A stretch of 64,000 nt of DNA from Butyricimonas faecalis (GCF_003991565.1 NZ_CP032819.1:1860001-1924000); one strand, 5' to 3'; shown: positions 11,164 to 21,215, counted from the stretch's first letter. Translations and numbers: made by a program. The notes: generated from the letters alone by a model not told the origin.

Positions 11164-12714
11164 CTAATATACTTTAAGTACTACATCATAAATTCTATCA
11201 AATCCTGAATAACTTTTCACAGACTTAGCCCTCCCAGAGGTCGGATCTAATTCCAAGCTATACAATTTACCAGACCCTATCGTTCCACCATACGTTCCTA
11301 TTACCATTTCCACATTAGACATGTAATAGTCCGTTAATATTGCCGGTTTCAATATCTTCATCATCGTTATTTCACCCTCAAAAATTATTGGATCGTTATT
11401 TGTCATCTTCAATGTTTCCGGTATAATTTTCTGACCAGCATCCACAGAAAATTGCTTCACCTCGTTAGCTGTGGCATAATATGCCATATTTATTTGCGCA
11501 GTTCCGAAAGCCCAGTTTACCACATCTCCATTTTGGACCTCCGGTAAATGCATCAAATCATACCTATATACAGGGACTTGATCATAACTTGCCGCATTCC
11601 AATCCATTTCTGCAATGAAATAATTTCCATTATCTTCCTTCATCACAGCAAGCATTCCATAACGTCCTCCTGCATCCATGTAAACAAAATCCGCTTTCAT
11701 ATCACCGGGATTGAAAACACCACTATCGGCATTCATAATAGTCCAATTATCAAAATTGAACAAGTTCTGCAAAATCATAAAAGCACGTTTATTCTTTTCA
11801 AAGAACATCCCCGTATTATTCAATAAACTCCCTGATGGGAAAAAAATTTGAGGATAAAAATCATAACCATATACATCCTTTTCATAAACAGGTGTTGTAA
11901 ATGGATATGTATAAGCTTGTCGAGTAAAAATATCCCCATCATCAAAAACATATACATTATAATCCTTTACACAAAATCCCTGTGGTATGCCTCGATTCAA
12001 ATTTCCAACAAATAAATCATTCCATTCATCTATTTTCAGCATTGTTTTGCTTTCTGTTACAGCAGAACTCTCATCTGTCAAGGCAATAATAACAACATTA
12101 TCCATATAATCCTGCGACAGATAAGTTTGTATAATACTTATCCCCTTCCCATCAATCTTTGCCCCACCATTTTGCTCGGAATAATAACAAGGTAAAATTT
12201 GTTCTACGAAAGTTCCCGATGGAGGTGCCAATTGAAACTCTTTTGCTGCAACAATTCCAATGTCAGAAGCATTCCCATCTCCATGAAGCACCATAGCCCC
12301 CAAAACACTGGCTTGCGCTATCAATTTTACATCCACTTCATTGGAATAAAAATGACGCCCACTACTAACTTGCGTTACGTTAAGACGTAATTTATACGAA
12401 CCTTCAGTAGGAAATATTCTACCCATTGTACACACGTAATCTAAATCCCGTTCTTGAAAAACGGATATATATTGATTCCACCATGTATCTAATGTATCCG
12501 TCAAAAATTCCCAATCATATCGCAAATCAACTTCCGGAATAACCGTATTAATAGTTGGGGTAATTTTCAAACTTTCGCCAAAAGACAAACAATAAGCCTC
12601 GTCCGGCAACGCAACTTCAACATCGGCTAAATCCCGATAATTGTAATTACCTTTATCTTCATAACAACTACACCACGTAATCGCCATGAAAAGTATATAA
12701 CACAATTTTTTCAT
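11164..12714 (-). CDS. PKD-like family surface lipoprotein of a SusCD locus
   Basis: Start chosen at 12714 (MKKLCYILFMAITWCSC), where AAGGGG precedes the ATG; a longer reading would overlap the previous gene. The product has 516 residues. The signal peptide ends in a lipobox-like WCSC, giving a lipidated cysteine at about residue 17. It is followed by YEDKGNYNYRDLADVEV, the N-terminal signature of the PKD-like lipoproteins that sit behind SusC, SusD and DUF4843 genes in Bacteroidales. It is probably an outer-membrane surface protein that binds or handles the ligand taken up by the SusC/D pair. The ligand cannot be told from sequence. Confidence 0.78.
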   Translation of the reverse strand: MKKLCYILFMAITWCSCYEDKGNYNYRDLADVEVALPDEAYCLSFGESLKITPTINTVIPEVDLRYDWEFLTDTLDTWWNQYISVFQERDLDYVCTMGRIFPTEGSYKLRLNVTQVSSGRHFYSNEVDVKLIAQASVLGAMVLHGDGNASDIGIVAAKEFQLAPPSGTFVEQILPCYYSEQNGGAKIDGKGISIIQTYLSQDYMDNVVIIALTDESSAVTESKTMLKIDEWNDLFVGNLNRGIPQGFCVKDYNVYVFDDGDIFTRQAYTYPFTTPVYEKDVYGYDFYPQIFFPSGSLLNNTGMFFEKNKRAFMILQNLFNFDNWTIMNADSGVFNPGDMKADFVYMDAGGRYGMLAVMKEDNGNYFIAEMDWNAASYDQVPVYRYDLMHLPEVQNGDVVNWAFGTAQINMAYYATANEVKQFSVDAGQKIIPETLKMTNNDPIIFEGEITMMKILKPAILTDYYMSNVEMVIGTYGGTIGSGKLYSLELDPTSGRAKSVKSYSGFDRIYDVVLKVY

Positions 12715-12724
12715 ACCCCTTGGT

Positions 12725-13402
12725 TTATTTACTATTATATGCAAAAGTGATTACATTTTCATCACTAGGATTATACTTAATATTATTTTCTCTACAGTAT
12801 TTATTCAATTTATAAATAGCAACTTGGATTTCAGCATCCCACCATAAATAACCATCACTATTTAACAATTCAAAAACACCGGGCACAGCATAAATAATCT
12901 CCATTTTTTTATTCGAATAATATCCCAAACTAGATTCATTCCACCAAGAAGGTCTAGCTAACTTACTGGATATCACAAGCGTATTATTCAAATATTCCTC
13001 CAACCCCTCTTCAAAATCATCTGAAACACAAATTTTGAAACCAAGAGTATCTTCTTTAACACTCAAATTACCAGTTTTTTGCACAGTAACTTGTAATACT
13101 CCTGTTTTTTCTCCGGCTGGAATCATCGCTATAAACTCATATTTGGATTCTGGATCGGCATTTCCCAAATCTTCTACTTTCACAACACGATCCTTATCAG
13201 ACAAGGGTCCTGCCATGGAAATTGGGATTTCCACCGTATACTCCGTAATCTCTGCCGGTTGGGAGTAAAACGAAAATATGATCGTATCATTTGCTTTCGT
13301 GAACCATACACGAGGTTTTGCTTTCCACGTTTCGATTTCACTTTCCGCACACGCCATGATTCCCAGCAATAGTGCTATTGCATAATATAATATCTTTTTC
13401 AT
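12725..13402 (-). CDS. DUF4843 domain-containing lipoprotein
   Basis: 225 residues. The signal peptide MKKILYYAIALLLGIMAC gives a lipobox cysteine at residue 18. The body resembles the DUF4843 family: PRVWFTKANDTIIFSFYSQP, then a beta-sandwich region and W-rich C-terminal part (PSWWNES, YLWWDAEI). These lipoproteins are found almost only in SusCD-type loci between SusD and a PKD-like lipoprotein, which is its position here (10-nt gap to the next gene, 21 nt from susD). An accessory role at the outer-membrane surface is inferred. Confidence 0.8.
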   Translation of the reverse strand: MKKILYYAIALLLGIMACAESEIETWKAKPRVWFTKANDTIIFSFYSQPAEITEYTVEIPISMAGPLSDKDRVVKVEDLGNADPESKYEFIAMIPAGEKTGVLQVTVQKTGNLSVKEDTLGFKICVSDDFEEGLEEYLNNTLVISSKLARPSWWNESSLGYYSNKKMEIIYAVPGVFELLNSDGYLWWDAEIQVAIYKLNKYCRENNIKYNPSDENVITFAYNSK

Positions 13403-13423
13403 TGTTTATCATTTTTATTTGGA

Positions 13424-14935
13424 CTACTCACGACCGGCATTAGATTGCTCTATATCCGGAATTTCAAAAGTAAAAAACTTAATATCTGTCATGTAAGTCG
13501 AGAAGGTCATGTCCATTTTACGTTTATAATAATACCATAATTGTCCCTCTCCCCAGAATTCTTTTTTATACTCTTTCCGTATTTCCTGTGCAAGATTGTC
13601 TTTCGACATCGAGCGATCCAATGCATAACTAGTTAATCCTCGATGCGAACGGACCTGATCAAGATAATTCACACCCTCAGAAACAGTTTCAGCACACTCT
13701 GCCGCAATATAATACATCTCGGACAAACGAATTAATGGCAATCGTTCTTGAAAATAACGAGCAGCCTTGGTGTTTTGATAAAATTTCGATATAAAAAATT
13801 TTGTACCAAAAGGTTCGAAACAATATTGATATCGTAAATCAGCTGTATACCCCTCATACATGGAACTACGTTCTTCGGCTGAAATAAACAAGGTATTTTC
13901 GCCTTCAGTAATAGAGCCTGGGATGCCTACTTCCCCACTAAAAATATAGGTATCCATAAGATCCTCCCAATTAGTTACATTTAACGCAAAAATATGTTCT
14001 GTCGCAAAAGAACGATCTTGATTACTACTAGTGGAACCGATTGTTGTCAAATTTTCTGTCAAAACCCAAGGAAACTTATCTTCTTGATCGGCAATCACCT
14101 CCTTTGCATAACGCAAAGCATTTACACGATCCCCTTTCCAAAGATAAATTCTTGCCATAGTGGCCACTGCCGCATAATAATTAAAGCGAAAACGGCGATT
14201 ATGCCAAATCGGAATATTATCTGAGGCTAAGTTACTTCCAGAAGGCAATGAAGCCAAACAGTTTGCCGGTGTTGTCCCTAAACGCATGGGATCATTTATC
14301 AATAATTCCTTTGCTTTCTCCAAATCCTCCAACATCATCGCAATCGCATCTTCTTGTGAGAAAAGGGGGGTAACAGCCGGAGATAAACTAGATACATAAG
14401 GTATAGATTTTTTATCTTTTCCGGTAGTATAAGCCTCTGCAAACAAACGCAGCAGATCAAAATGCAAATAGGCTCTTAATCCCAAAGCTTCACCTTTAAT
14501 CAAATTATAATTATCATCTGAAAAAATCCCTTTATTACCATCTATGGTTTCCAATAACGAATTCAAATTAGCAATCTGACCATAAATACCATTCCATATA
14601 TTTTCAATATATGCAGCACAATAATTCATTGCAAAGGCATTTGACTGATCTGCAAACTTATATCTAGGCCAATTTTTGTGATTAAATGATTCGATAACAT
14701 AATATCCTCCCAACAAATCCACAATATTAAAAGTTAATTCTCGTCCATAAAGCGAGGCATCACACATTTTGGCATACACCCCGGTCATCGCTTCTCCATA
14801 TCCGATTTCTGTTTTAAATAATTCGTTACGATCCAATTGATTTGAAGCACTCACATCTAACCAATCCTCGCACGCCGTCATCGAGAACATTAAAGCTGCT
14901 AATCCCAATATCTTTATTTTTTTCATAATCTTCAT
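13424..14935 (-). CDS. susD: RagB/SusD family nutrient-uptake outer-membrane lipoprotein
   Basis: 503 residues. The N-terminal signal with TACEDWLDV has its lipidated cysteine near residue 22; CEDWLDV is the classic SusD start. TPR-like helices follow, with GEALGLRAYLHFDLLRLFAEAY and LPLIRLSEMYYIAAECA as family hallmarks. SusD proteins cap the SusC channel and capture the ligand. The gene is 9 nt after susC and 21 nt before the DUF4843 gene, so it is co-transcribed. The substrate (glycan, peptide or other) is unknown: no glycoside hydrolase is in the locus, and peptide or small-molecule uptake is possible. The symbol denotes the family only. Confidence 0.9.
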   Translation of the reverse strand: MKIMKKIKILGLAALMFSMTACEDWLDVSASNQLDRNELFKTEIGYGEAMTGVYAKMCDASLYGRELTFNIVDLLGGYYVIESFNHKNWPRYKFADQSNAFAMNYCAAYIENIWNGIYGQIANLNSLLETIDGNKGIFSDDNYNLIKGEALGLRAYLHFDLLRLFAEAYTTGKDKKSIPYVSSLSPAVTPLFSQEDAIAMMLEDLEKAKELLINDPMRLGTTPANCLASLPSGSNLASDNIPIWHNRRFRFNYYAAVATMARIYLWKGDRVNALRYAKEVIADQEDKFPWVLTENLTTIGSTSSNQDRSFATEHIFALNVTNWEDLMDTYIFSGEVGIPGSITEGENTLFISAEERSSMYEGYTADLRYQYCFEPFGTKFFISKFYQNTKAARYFQERLPLIRLSEMYYIAAECAETVSEGVNYLDQVRSHRGLTSYALDRSMSKDNLAQEIRKEYKKEFWGEGQLWYYYKRKMDMTFSTYMTDIKFFTFEIPDIEQSNAGRE

Positions 14936-14944
14936 ATTTTTCGA

Positions 14945-17900
14945 TTAAAAGGTTGCCTGCAATGAGAATGAAAAATTACGAGCAAACGGATAAGAAGTTC
15001 CTCGTTCTATGTCAACACTAGACAATCGTAACAACTCGTTCATGTAAAAAGAGAGTTTCAATCGTTGCAAAGCCACTTTCTTCAACCACTTGGCTCCGAC
15101 AAAATCATACCCGACATTCACGGATGATACATACAATTCATTGTTTTTTTGCACAAAACGAGAAGTAGGCTTAGTAAAACCATTTTCAGCATCGCCATTT
15201 ATAATAGTTGCTTTATATGGAGATATATCACCTGGTTTTTGCCATGCCTTCAAAATCCGACGATCTAAATTCTCATAACCATTTACATTTTCCATACGAG
15301 CAATTAAACTGGAATTATAAAGATCGCCTCCCAATTTATAACTACAAGCAACAGAAAGCGTAAATCCCTTGTAACCTGCATTAATCCCAATTGTTCCACT
15401 CAATTTAGGAGTTTGATCTCCTACTACGACTTGCTCTGCAGCACTCCACGTGTAAGTACTCTTACCCTCTTTAGTCAAAAACATCTCCTGTCCTGTAGCA
15501 GGATCAATCCCCAATGAACGCATACCCCAAATAGCTGTCATAGAACACCCTTCATAATAAAGAGTTGCCGGCTTCGTGTATTTATTCAAATATTTTTTCA
15601 ATACCTCCGTATCTCGAATATATCCATCATAAGTTTCTTCAAGCGAAGAATTTTGTGCATCATTGCTATTCTTAAAAATGTCATAAATTTTTTTGATTTT
15701 ATTTTCATTATGCAAGGCCGTAGCGGTAAATGTAACATAGGCATGTTGTTTTTCATTACGCCACGGTGTAAGGGCCACAGCTAATTCAAATCCTCGGTTT
15801 TCAATCTTACCCAAATTTTCTTTATAACTGGTAAAACCATTGGACGGGGGGAGTGAAATGTCTGACAATAAATCATCTGTTACTTGAATATAGTACTCGG
15901 CACGCAATGTCAGGAGGCGTTGAATGGCAATGTCCGCACCGAAATTATAATCCATATTTCGTTGCCATTTCAACTTATTATTAGCAAGCGCAACCAACTG
16001 AGCCCCAATCATATCTCCATACGAGTAATCGTAATAGTCATACCGATAACGAGCTTGGGCTGGATCAACATTCTGTGTTCCCGTATACCCCATAGAAGCT
16101 CGTAATTTAAAGTTTGTCAACCAATTATTTCCCTCCAAAAACTTCTCATGGTAAATATTCCAACCAATCCCCAATGACCAAAAAGTTCCCCATCGAGTAT
16201 CACTACCATAAACAGACGAAGCACTCTTACGAATAGAAGCATCAAAAAGATAACGATTAGCATACGCGTAATTTAGCGCTCCAATGACTCCAACTTCCCT
16301 CATTTTCCCATTATTCCCGGTTGGTTTTCCATTTTTCTCATACTTCGTGGCAAAAGAAAGATCGTCCATACTATCATTTCCAAATCCTTCGCCCACCGTG
16401 CTCGTGGAGCGACTATTCGAAGTAGCAATATTCCAAGTTAAGTTAGCAAAAAACAAATGCTCTCCCAAAGTCTTATTAAAATTTAAACCAGCTTGTACGG
16501 CAATATTTTCTGAGTATCCATCCTTTTTAGTATATTGTCCTTTACGATCACTCATACCATTCTCATCGTAATGAATGAATTTCGTGTGATTTTTCGGGTA
16601 ATAAATATCTGCCCCATTTTCTTGTCGAGAATAAGAAAAACCACCCACTACCCGCAAAGCGCCACTGATATTCCAATCCATGGAAAAATTATCACGAATT
16701 TCTGTATAATTAGACTCATCTTTTGTATTCAAAGTCGCATTATATAACGGATTATATACTTCAATGTCGCTGTACGAAGTATTGTCATCCTTACCCGAAT
16801 GAACCAAAAATACTCGATTCAAATTTCCCTCATCGTCATAAGGAGCCCAATACGGATTCAATGAAGTATACTCGGCAAAAGAACCATAAGGAGAATTTTT
16901 TGACCAATTGCGGGTAAATTCTATCGTATTCCTAAAAAGTAAGTTTCGATAAGTATAAGAAAGTGTCGTATTAGCATTTAACGTATTACGTCCAGACTCT
17001 TTCATAACACCGGAAACACTATTATACGAAACTCCAAACTGATAACGCATCTGTTCATCTCCACCTTCTAAAGTCAACGAATGCTTATTACTAAAACCGA
17101 CATGCAACGGTTTAGATAACCAATAAGTATTCACACCGCGTTGCACATCGTCATACACCTTTTTATAAGATTGATGTGCCGTAATTATTCCCGGATGAGT
17201 ATCTGGACTATACATGCCAATTTTTACTTCATAAGCTAATTTTTCTTCTGCATTCATTAAATCATAACTGGTCAAATCTGGAGCCTCAATACCGAAATCC
17301 CCAGAGTAATATACTCTAAGTTCTCCAGATTTAGGACGTACGGTTTCAATAACGACCACCCCATTACCAGCTTTAGAACCATAAATAGCCTTTGCTGCAG
17401 CATCTTTCAGCAAAGTTACACTAGCCACCCGGTTCATGTCCAAATCGAACACCTTCTCGATGGTCGTTTCAAAACCGTCGAGGATAAACAACGGTTGATT
17501 CGGATTTCCCTCGTAATCACCTCTCACATTAGCGAAAGAGGTCTGCCCTCGCAATTGTACATCAGGCATCCGATTCGGGTCACTACCAAATTCCAAATTT
17601 TCTGAAATTTGGAAAGCTGGATCTAAATTTTTCAAACTTTTGATCAAATTCTGATTACCAGCACGTAAAATATCTTCACGTTTGAACGTGGATGCCGATC
17701 CGGTGAAACTTTCTGCTTTACGTGTAAACATACCGGTTACAACCACACCTTCCAATTCCTCAATATTCTCCTCCAACATCACCCGAAGTGTGTCAACTTT
17801 CTCCGTAAAGTCGACCTGTTTACTTTTATACCCTACAAAAGAAAACTCTAGTTTCCCGTGTGTCATGGGTAATAGTATCTGAAACCACCCACGTGCATCA

Positions 17901-18379
17901 GTCACGGTTCCAATGGAAGTTCCCACAACTTTTACCGTAACTCCCGGCATAGAAAGTTTTTTAGCATCAAACACAAATCCCTTCACTTTTAGCGTTTTTT
18001 TCTCCGGCTCACCAGTCTTTGCTTGAAGCTTTAAAACCACCAAGTCCCCATTTACCTCGAAACTTAAAGCGGTTCCTTGCAAACATCGTCTCAACACCTC
18101 AAACAAATCTTCATTTTTTGCTTTCACAGAAAGATTTGTCACGTTTTTCACATCTTCACTAGAAAACAAAAAAGAAAATTCCGATTGTTCCTGCAGAAGA
18201 TCCAACACGTGTAAAAGAGTCACATTCTTCACATTCAAATTTACCTTTTGCTGCGAGAACGTGGTCGCATGCACAGAAGTTAAACCCAATACTAGTAGAA
18301 AAAATCCAATTTTCATCACTCGTAACATTTTTTTCGGCCACTGCCTTCGGCAATAGCAAGCATTCAACTTTTTTTTCAT
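14945..18379 (-). CDS. susC: SusC/RagA family TonB-linked outer-membrane transporter with STN domain
   Basis: 1144 residues. A signal/membrane segment (about 21-38) is followed by a secretin/TonB N-terminal (STN) signalling domain (about 45-118), a carboxypeptidase-regulatory-like beta-sandwich (about 130-205), the SusC/RagA signature GVVVTG (about 211-216) and a plug domain (GSDPNRMPDVQLRG, LKDAAAKAIYGSKAGNGVVV). The 22-strand barrel runs to a terminal aromatic-ended strand FSFSLQATF. The STN domain is the part that contacts a FecR-type anti-sigma factor, and fecR and an ECF sigma gene lie directly upstream. The system is therefore expected to be induced by its own substrate. A second, truncated paralogue lies at 30935-33499. 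Confidence 0.92.
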   Translation of the reverse strand: MKKKLNACYCRRQWPKKMLRVMKIGFFLLVLGLTSVHATTFSQQKVNLNVKNVTLLHVLDLLQEQSEFSFLFSSEDVKNVTNLSVKAKNEDLFEVLRRCLQGTALSFEVNGDLVVLKLQAKTGEPEKKTLKVKGFVFDAKKLSMPGVTVKVVGTSIGTVTDARGWFQILLPMTHGKLEFSFVGYKSKQVDFTEKVDTLRVMLEENIEELEGVVVTGMFTRKAESFTGSASTFKREDILRAGNQNLIKSLKNLDPAFQISENLEFGSDPNRMPDVQLRGQTSFANVRGDYEGNPNQPLFILDGFETTIEKVFDLDMNRVASVTLLKDAAAKAIYGSKAGNGVVVIETVRPKSGELRVYYSGDFGIEAPDLTSYDLMNAEEKLAYEVKIGMYSPDTHPGIITAHQSYKKVYDDVQRGVNTYWLSKPLHVGFSNKHSLTLEGGDEQMRYQFGVSYNSVSGVMKESGRNTLNANTTLSYTYRNLLFRNTIEFTRNWSKNSPYGSFAEYTSLNPYWAPYDDEGNLNRVFLVHSGKDDNTSYSDIEVYNPLYNATLNTKDESNYTEIRDNFSMDWNISGALRVVGGFSYSRQENGADIYYPKNHTKFIHYDENGMSDRKGQYTKKDGYSENIAVQAGLNFNKTLGEHLFFANLTWNIATSNSRSTSTVGEGFGNDSMDDLSFATKYEKNGKPTGNNGKMREVGVIGALNYAYANRYLFDASIRKSASSVYGSDTRWGTFWSLGIGWNIYHEKFLEGNNWLTNFKLRASMGYTGTQNVDPAQARYRYDYYDYSYGDMIGAQLVALANNKLKWQRNMDYNFGADIAIQRLLTLRAEYYIQVTDDLLSDISLPPSNGFTSYKENLGKIENRGFELAVALTPWRNEKQHAYVTFTATALHNENKIKKIYDIFKNSNDAQNSSLEETYDGYIRDTEVLKKYLNKYTKPATLYYEGCSMTAIWGMRSLGIDPATGQEMFLTKEGKSTYTWSAAEQVVVGDQTPKLSGTIGINAGYKGFTLSVACSYKLGGDLYNSSLIARMENVNGYENLDRRILKAWQKPGDISPYKATIINGDAENGFTKPTSRFVQKNNELYVSSVNVGYDFVGAKWLKKVALQRLKLSFYMNELLRLSSVDIERGTSYPFARNFSFSLQATF

Positions 18380-18404
18380 ACATTTGTAATGATGTTAATA
18401 TTAT

Positions 18405-18423
18405 GGACTGTTTCCAGCAGTCC
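18405..18423 (-). promoter_or_regulatory. hairpin A of the fecR-susC intergenic pair
   Basis: Minus-strand GGACTG-CTGGAAA-CAGTCC, a perfect 6-bp stem with a 7-nt loop, lies in the 78-bp gap between fecR and susC. A second hairpin with the same loop is 15 bp away. The function is unknown; see the findings. Confidence 0.65.
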
Positions 18424-18438
18424 GTTGATTAAACTTGA

Positions 18439-18457
18439 GGGATGTTTCCAGCATCCC
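18439..18457 (-). promoter_or_regulatory. hairpin B of the fecR-susC intergenic pair
   Basis: Minus-strand GGGATG-CTGGAAA-CATCCC, a perfect 6-bp stem with a loop identical to hairpin A. It starts at the base immediately following the fecR stop codon. Confidence 0.65.
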
Positions 18458-19606
18458 TTATTTCTTTACTATAACTTTATTCCCTCGATATTCAAAATGC
18501 ACTTTACCCGTTTTCTCAAATTGTTCCAATAAACCTTCCACTCGTTCAAAACGACTGATCACACCGTAAAAGCAGAGTGATTCCAATTCCGCATCGGTAA
18601 ATTCATACTCCATCTCGTACCAACGAGCCAACGTCCGCATGATATCCCGCAAAGGCGTATCTCTAAATACGAACTGACCTTTTATCCAACGGGTGTAAAA
18701 ATCTGTATTTACTTGCTTAACCTCCAACTGTCCGCTTTCCCTATCAAATATTGCTTGTTCACCGGGAACCAATACCTGTTGCAACTCATCCCCTCCTGTC
18801 ATTACTTCCACCTTTCCATGAACTAAAGTCGTACGTGTCGCAGCTTCATTCTTATAAGCATTCACGTTAAAAGCCGTTCCCAATACCCGCACATTCATAT
18901 CACCGGTTTCCACCACGAAACGCCCTTTCCCCGATTCTACTTCAAAATAGGCTTCTCCCTCCAACCGTACCCGGCGCTCCGATGCTCCGAAAGCCGCTGG
19001 ATAAGTCAAACGACTCTCTGCATTCAGCCACACTTGGGAACCATCACTTAATGTAAGATGATATTCTCCCCCCCGGGGAACCTCCACCGTATGGTAAAGC
19101 GTATCTTTCGTCAATTGGTTTTCTTCATAAGAAAGCGATTCTTTATTCAACTGAACATTTACCCCTTTGTCTACAATAGTTTGCCCCGGTTCTTTAGACG
19201 CAAGGTTGATTTCTGTTCCATCCGAAATAATTAAACGAACACTATTACTTCCCCACGCAATCATAGGGGAAGGTCTCTTTATCGGAATTTCAGGAGAATT
19301 CGATAACCACACCCAAGTGCCAACAACCAAAATAACCACAGCTGCCGCACTCCACGTGCATAATGAAAATATACGTCTTCGCCGTTTCTCCCTTTGATTT
19401 TGGATAAAATGCAACCAAGCTTCCGAGATCCGAGTCTCGTCAATCACTGGTAAATCCCTTTTATAATATTGACAAGCATGTTCCACAAAATGCCGACGTC
19501 CCTCATCATCCCCTACCCAACGCTTCAAACGCTCACGTTCTTCATCCGTAAGACAATCGTCTATTTGTTTCCGAATTAAAGTCCAATCGATTTGCTTTTG
19601 ATTCAT
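18458..19606 (-). CDS. FecR family anti-sigma factor
   Basis: 382 residues. The N-terminal cytoplasmic part (about 1-80) would bind the ECF sigma factor. One transmembrane helix follows (about 82-103, WSAAAVVILVVGTWVWL). The periplasmic FecR domain (about 170-300) is marked by VEVPRGGEYHLTLSDGSQVW, LEGEAYFEV and VLGTAFNVNAY. The C-terminal DUF4974-like region (about 310-382) contains FRDTPLRDIMRTLARWYEMEYEF. It relays the signal from the STN domain of the downstream SusC protein to the sigma factor encoded 77 bp upstream. Length and domain order are normal. Confidence 0.92.
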   Translation of the reverse strand: MNQKQIDWTLIRKQIDDCLTDEERERLKRWVGDDEGRRHFVEHACQYYKRDLPVIDETRISEAWLHFIQNQREKRRRRIFSLCTWSAAAVVILVVGTWVWLSNSPEIPIKRPSPMIAWGSNSVRLIISDGTEINLASKEPGQTIVDKGVNVQLNKESLSYEENQLTKDTLYHTVEVPRGGEYHLTLSDGSQVWLNAESRLTYPAAFGASERRVRLEGEAYFEVESGKGRFVVETGDMNVRVLGTAFNVNAYKNEAATRTTLVHGKVEVMTGGDELQQVLVPGEQAIFDRESGQLEVKQVNTDFYTRWIKGQFVFRDTPLRDIMRTLARWYEMEYEFTDAELESLCFYGVISRFERVEGLLEQFEKTGKVHFEYRGNKVIVKK

Positions 19607-19683
19607 ATCTTTTCTCGAATTTTACACCAAAAGACATGAACCTTCATTTTGGGTGACAAAAAATCAATTTATTTCTCTATTTT

Positions 19684-20226
19684 TCAAAAAAAGATATCCA
19701 AAACGAGACAAGAAAGGTTTTCTCTTAATATCTTATACGCTCGTTTCAAATGAGTTCGCACGGTATTTTCTGATAATTGAAGTAAATCGGCTATTTCCAA
19801 ATACTTCATACCCTCCATCACGTGTAGCTCCACAATCCTACGCTGTTGTTCAGACAATTGAGATAAAGCCTTTTGAACCAAAGCAACTAATTCTCTATCA
19901 TCTTCAACGTCATCATCCGCAAAAGACAATACCAATGCTTCAGCCTGCCGCTTTTTGTATTCATCCAAAAGTTGCAAGCGCCTGAAATAACGTAAACAAG
20001 CATGTTTTACAGAAGAATAAAGATAAGCTTTCAGGTTCAAGTTCTCCGGCAACTTCTTCCGTTTTTCCCACATTACGGTAAAACAAGACTGCACGATGTT
20101 TTCCGCTTCTTCTTCATCCATTACATAACCATAGGCAAATAAAAACAACGGACGATAATAGTAACGAAATACCTCTTCGAACTCCTTTTCCGAAGCAATT
20201 CGATTATTTACCATATCATTTTTCAT
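19684..20226 (-). CDS. ECF RNA polymerase sigma-70 factor (Bacteroidetes expansion type)
   Basis: 180 residues from the ATG at 20226. This start is chosen because AGGGA lies 8 nt upstream and because a -7 box at 20269-20276 would put the transcript start below the first in-frame ATG (20271). Region 2 is seen in FEEVFRYYYRPLFLFAYGYV and AENIVQSCFTVMWEKR. Region 4 is seen in LSEQQRRIVELHVMEGMKYLEIADLLQLSENTVRTHLKRA. It directs RNA polymerase to the adjacent susCD operon when released by the FecR protein encoded next. Family and context agree; the exact start is uncertain. Confidence 0.88.
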   Translation of the reverse strand: MKNDMVNNRIASEKEFEEVFRYYYRPLFLFAYGYVMDEEEAENIVQSCFTVMWEKRKKLPENLNLKAYLYSSVKHACLRYFRRLQLLDEYKKRQAEALVLSFADDDVEDDRELVALVQKALSQLSEQQRRIVELHVMEGMKYLEIADLLQLSENTVRTHLKRAYKILRENLSCLVLDIFF

Positions 20227-20268
20227 TGATTTATCCCTAACCATTACATCTGTATTCCAAATACCACA

Positions 20269-20276
20269 CAAAAATA
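20269..20276 (-). promoter_or_regulatory. -7 box of the ECF sigma gene
   Basis: The minus strand reads TATTTTTG, fitting TAnnTTTG. A TTG lies 17 bp upstream (20294-20296), slightly short of the usual spacing. Confidence 0.4.
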
Positions 20277-20318
20277 ATAAAATTTAGAACATACAAAAGT
20301 CGTCCTCGAAAAGAATAA

Positions 20319-21215
20319 TCACTTGACATTTCGCTTAATCTGCTCCAATCCGGGTCGTAAAAGAGGAGAATTCTTAAAACGTTCTCTGAAAGTTTCCTCA
20401 TCAAGCGACAACCAATCCTCCCGACTCATCCACATCAGCCATTCATTGGGAGAAAACTCATCAATATGATGCGCCACCGCTTTGCGGTTCCACGGGCAAA
20501 TATCCTGGCAAGCATCACACCCAAAAAAACGGACTCCCATCTTTTTCTTTATCTCCGACGGAATCTCACCTTTTCTCTCTATCGTGTTATAAGATATACA
20601 AAGATTGGCATTGACTTCATACGCGGAAAGAGCCCCCGTGGGACAGGCTTCCACGCAACGGTTACATTGTCCGCAAAAATTTCTTTTCTCAGGTAATGAA
20701 TAGGTGGAAGGTTCAAAATCAGAAATAATAACACCAATAAAACAATAGGACCCCAGACGAGGATTAATTAACAAGGAGTTTCGACCAACCCATCCTAATC
20801 CGGCCCGTCTCGCCCACTCGTGTTCAAAAACGGGAGCTGAATCAACGAAAACCCGCCCCATTATTTTTCGCCCGATCGTCTCTTCCAAACAAGCATACAA
20901 TTTAAATAATCGATCTTTTACTACTCTGTGATAATCTTTCCCGTAAGCATAGCGAGCAACTACTGGTACACCTTCCAACTGAAGTTTCGGAGTATAATAA
21001 TTTGTCAGAGTCACAATGACCGAGCGAGCCCCTTCAACAAGTAAAGCGGGATTCTCCCGCTTCTCCATATTATTCGCCATGTAATTCATTCCTGCATGAA
21101 ATCCTCGTTCTACCCATTGCTCCAACCGCTCCCGCTCCCGGGATAAAATATCCACCGGAACAACACCACAGGCATCAAACCCACATGCTTTGGCTATCTC
21201 TGATAGTGACTCCAT
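20319..21215 (-). CDS. queG: tRNA epoxyqueuosine(34) reductase
   Basis: 298 residues. It reduces epoxyqueuosine to queuosine at the tRNA wobble position, using cobalamin and two [4Fe-4S] clusters. The clusters are shown by CGQCNRCVEACP (Cys181, 184, 187, 191) and CDACQDICPWN (Cys233, 236, 240). The cobalamin and active-site block FVDSAPVFEHEWARRAGLGWVGRN (in two parts) contains the conserved Asp. The length is slightly short for the family but complete. It lies downstream of the suf Fe-S assembly operon on the same strand, with an 81-bp gap of A/T microrepeats. queA, the enzyme of the preceding step, is at the right edge of the window. Confidence 0.92.
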   Translation of the reverse strand: MESLSEIAKACGFDACGVVPVDILSRERERLEQWVERGFHAGMNYMANNMEKRENPALLVEGARSVIVTLTNYYTPKLQLEGVPVVARYAYGKDYHRVVKDRLFKLYACLEETIGRKIMGRVFVDSAPVFEHEWARRAGLGWVGRNSLLINPRLGSYCFIGVIISDFEPSTYSLPEKRNFCGQCNRCVEACPTGALSAYEVNANLCISYNTIERKGEIPSEIKKKMGVRFFGCDACQDICPWNRKAVAHHIDEFSPNEWLMWMSREDWLSLDEETFRERFKNSPLLRPGLEQIKRNVK

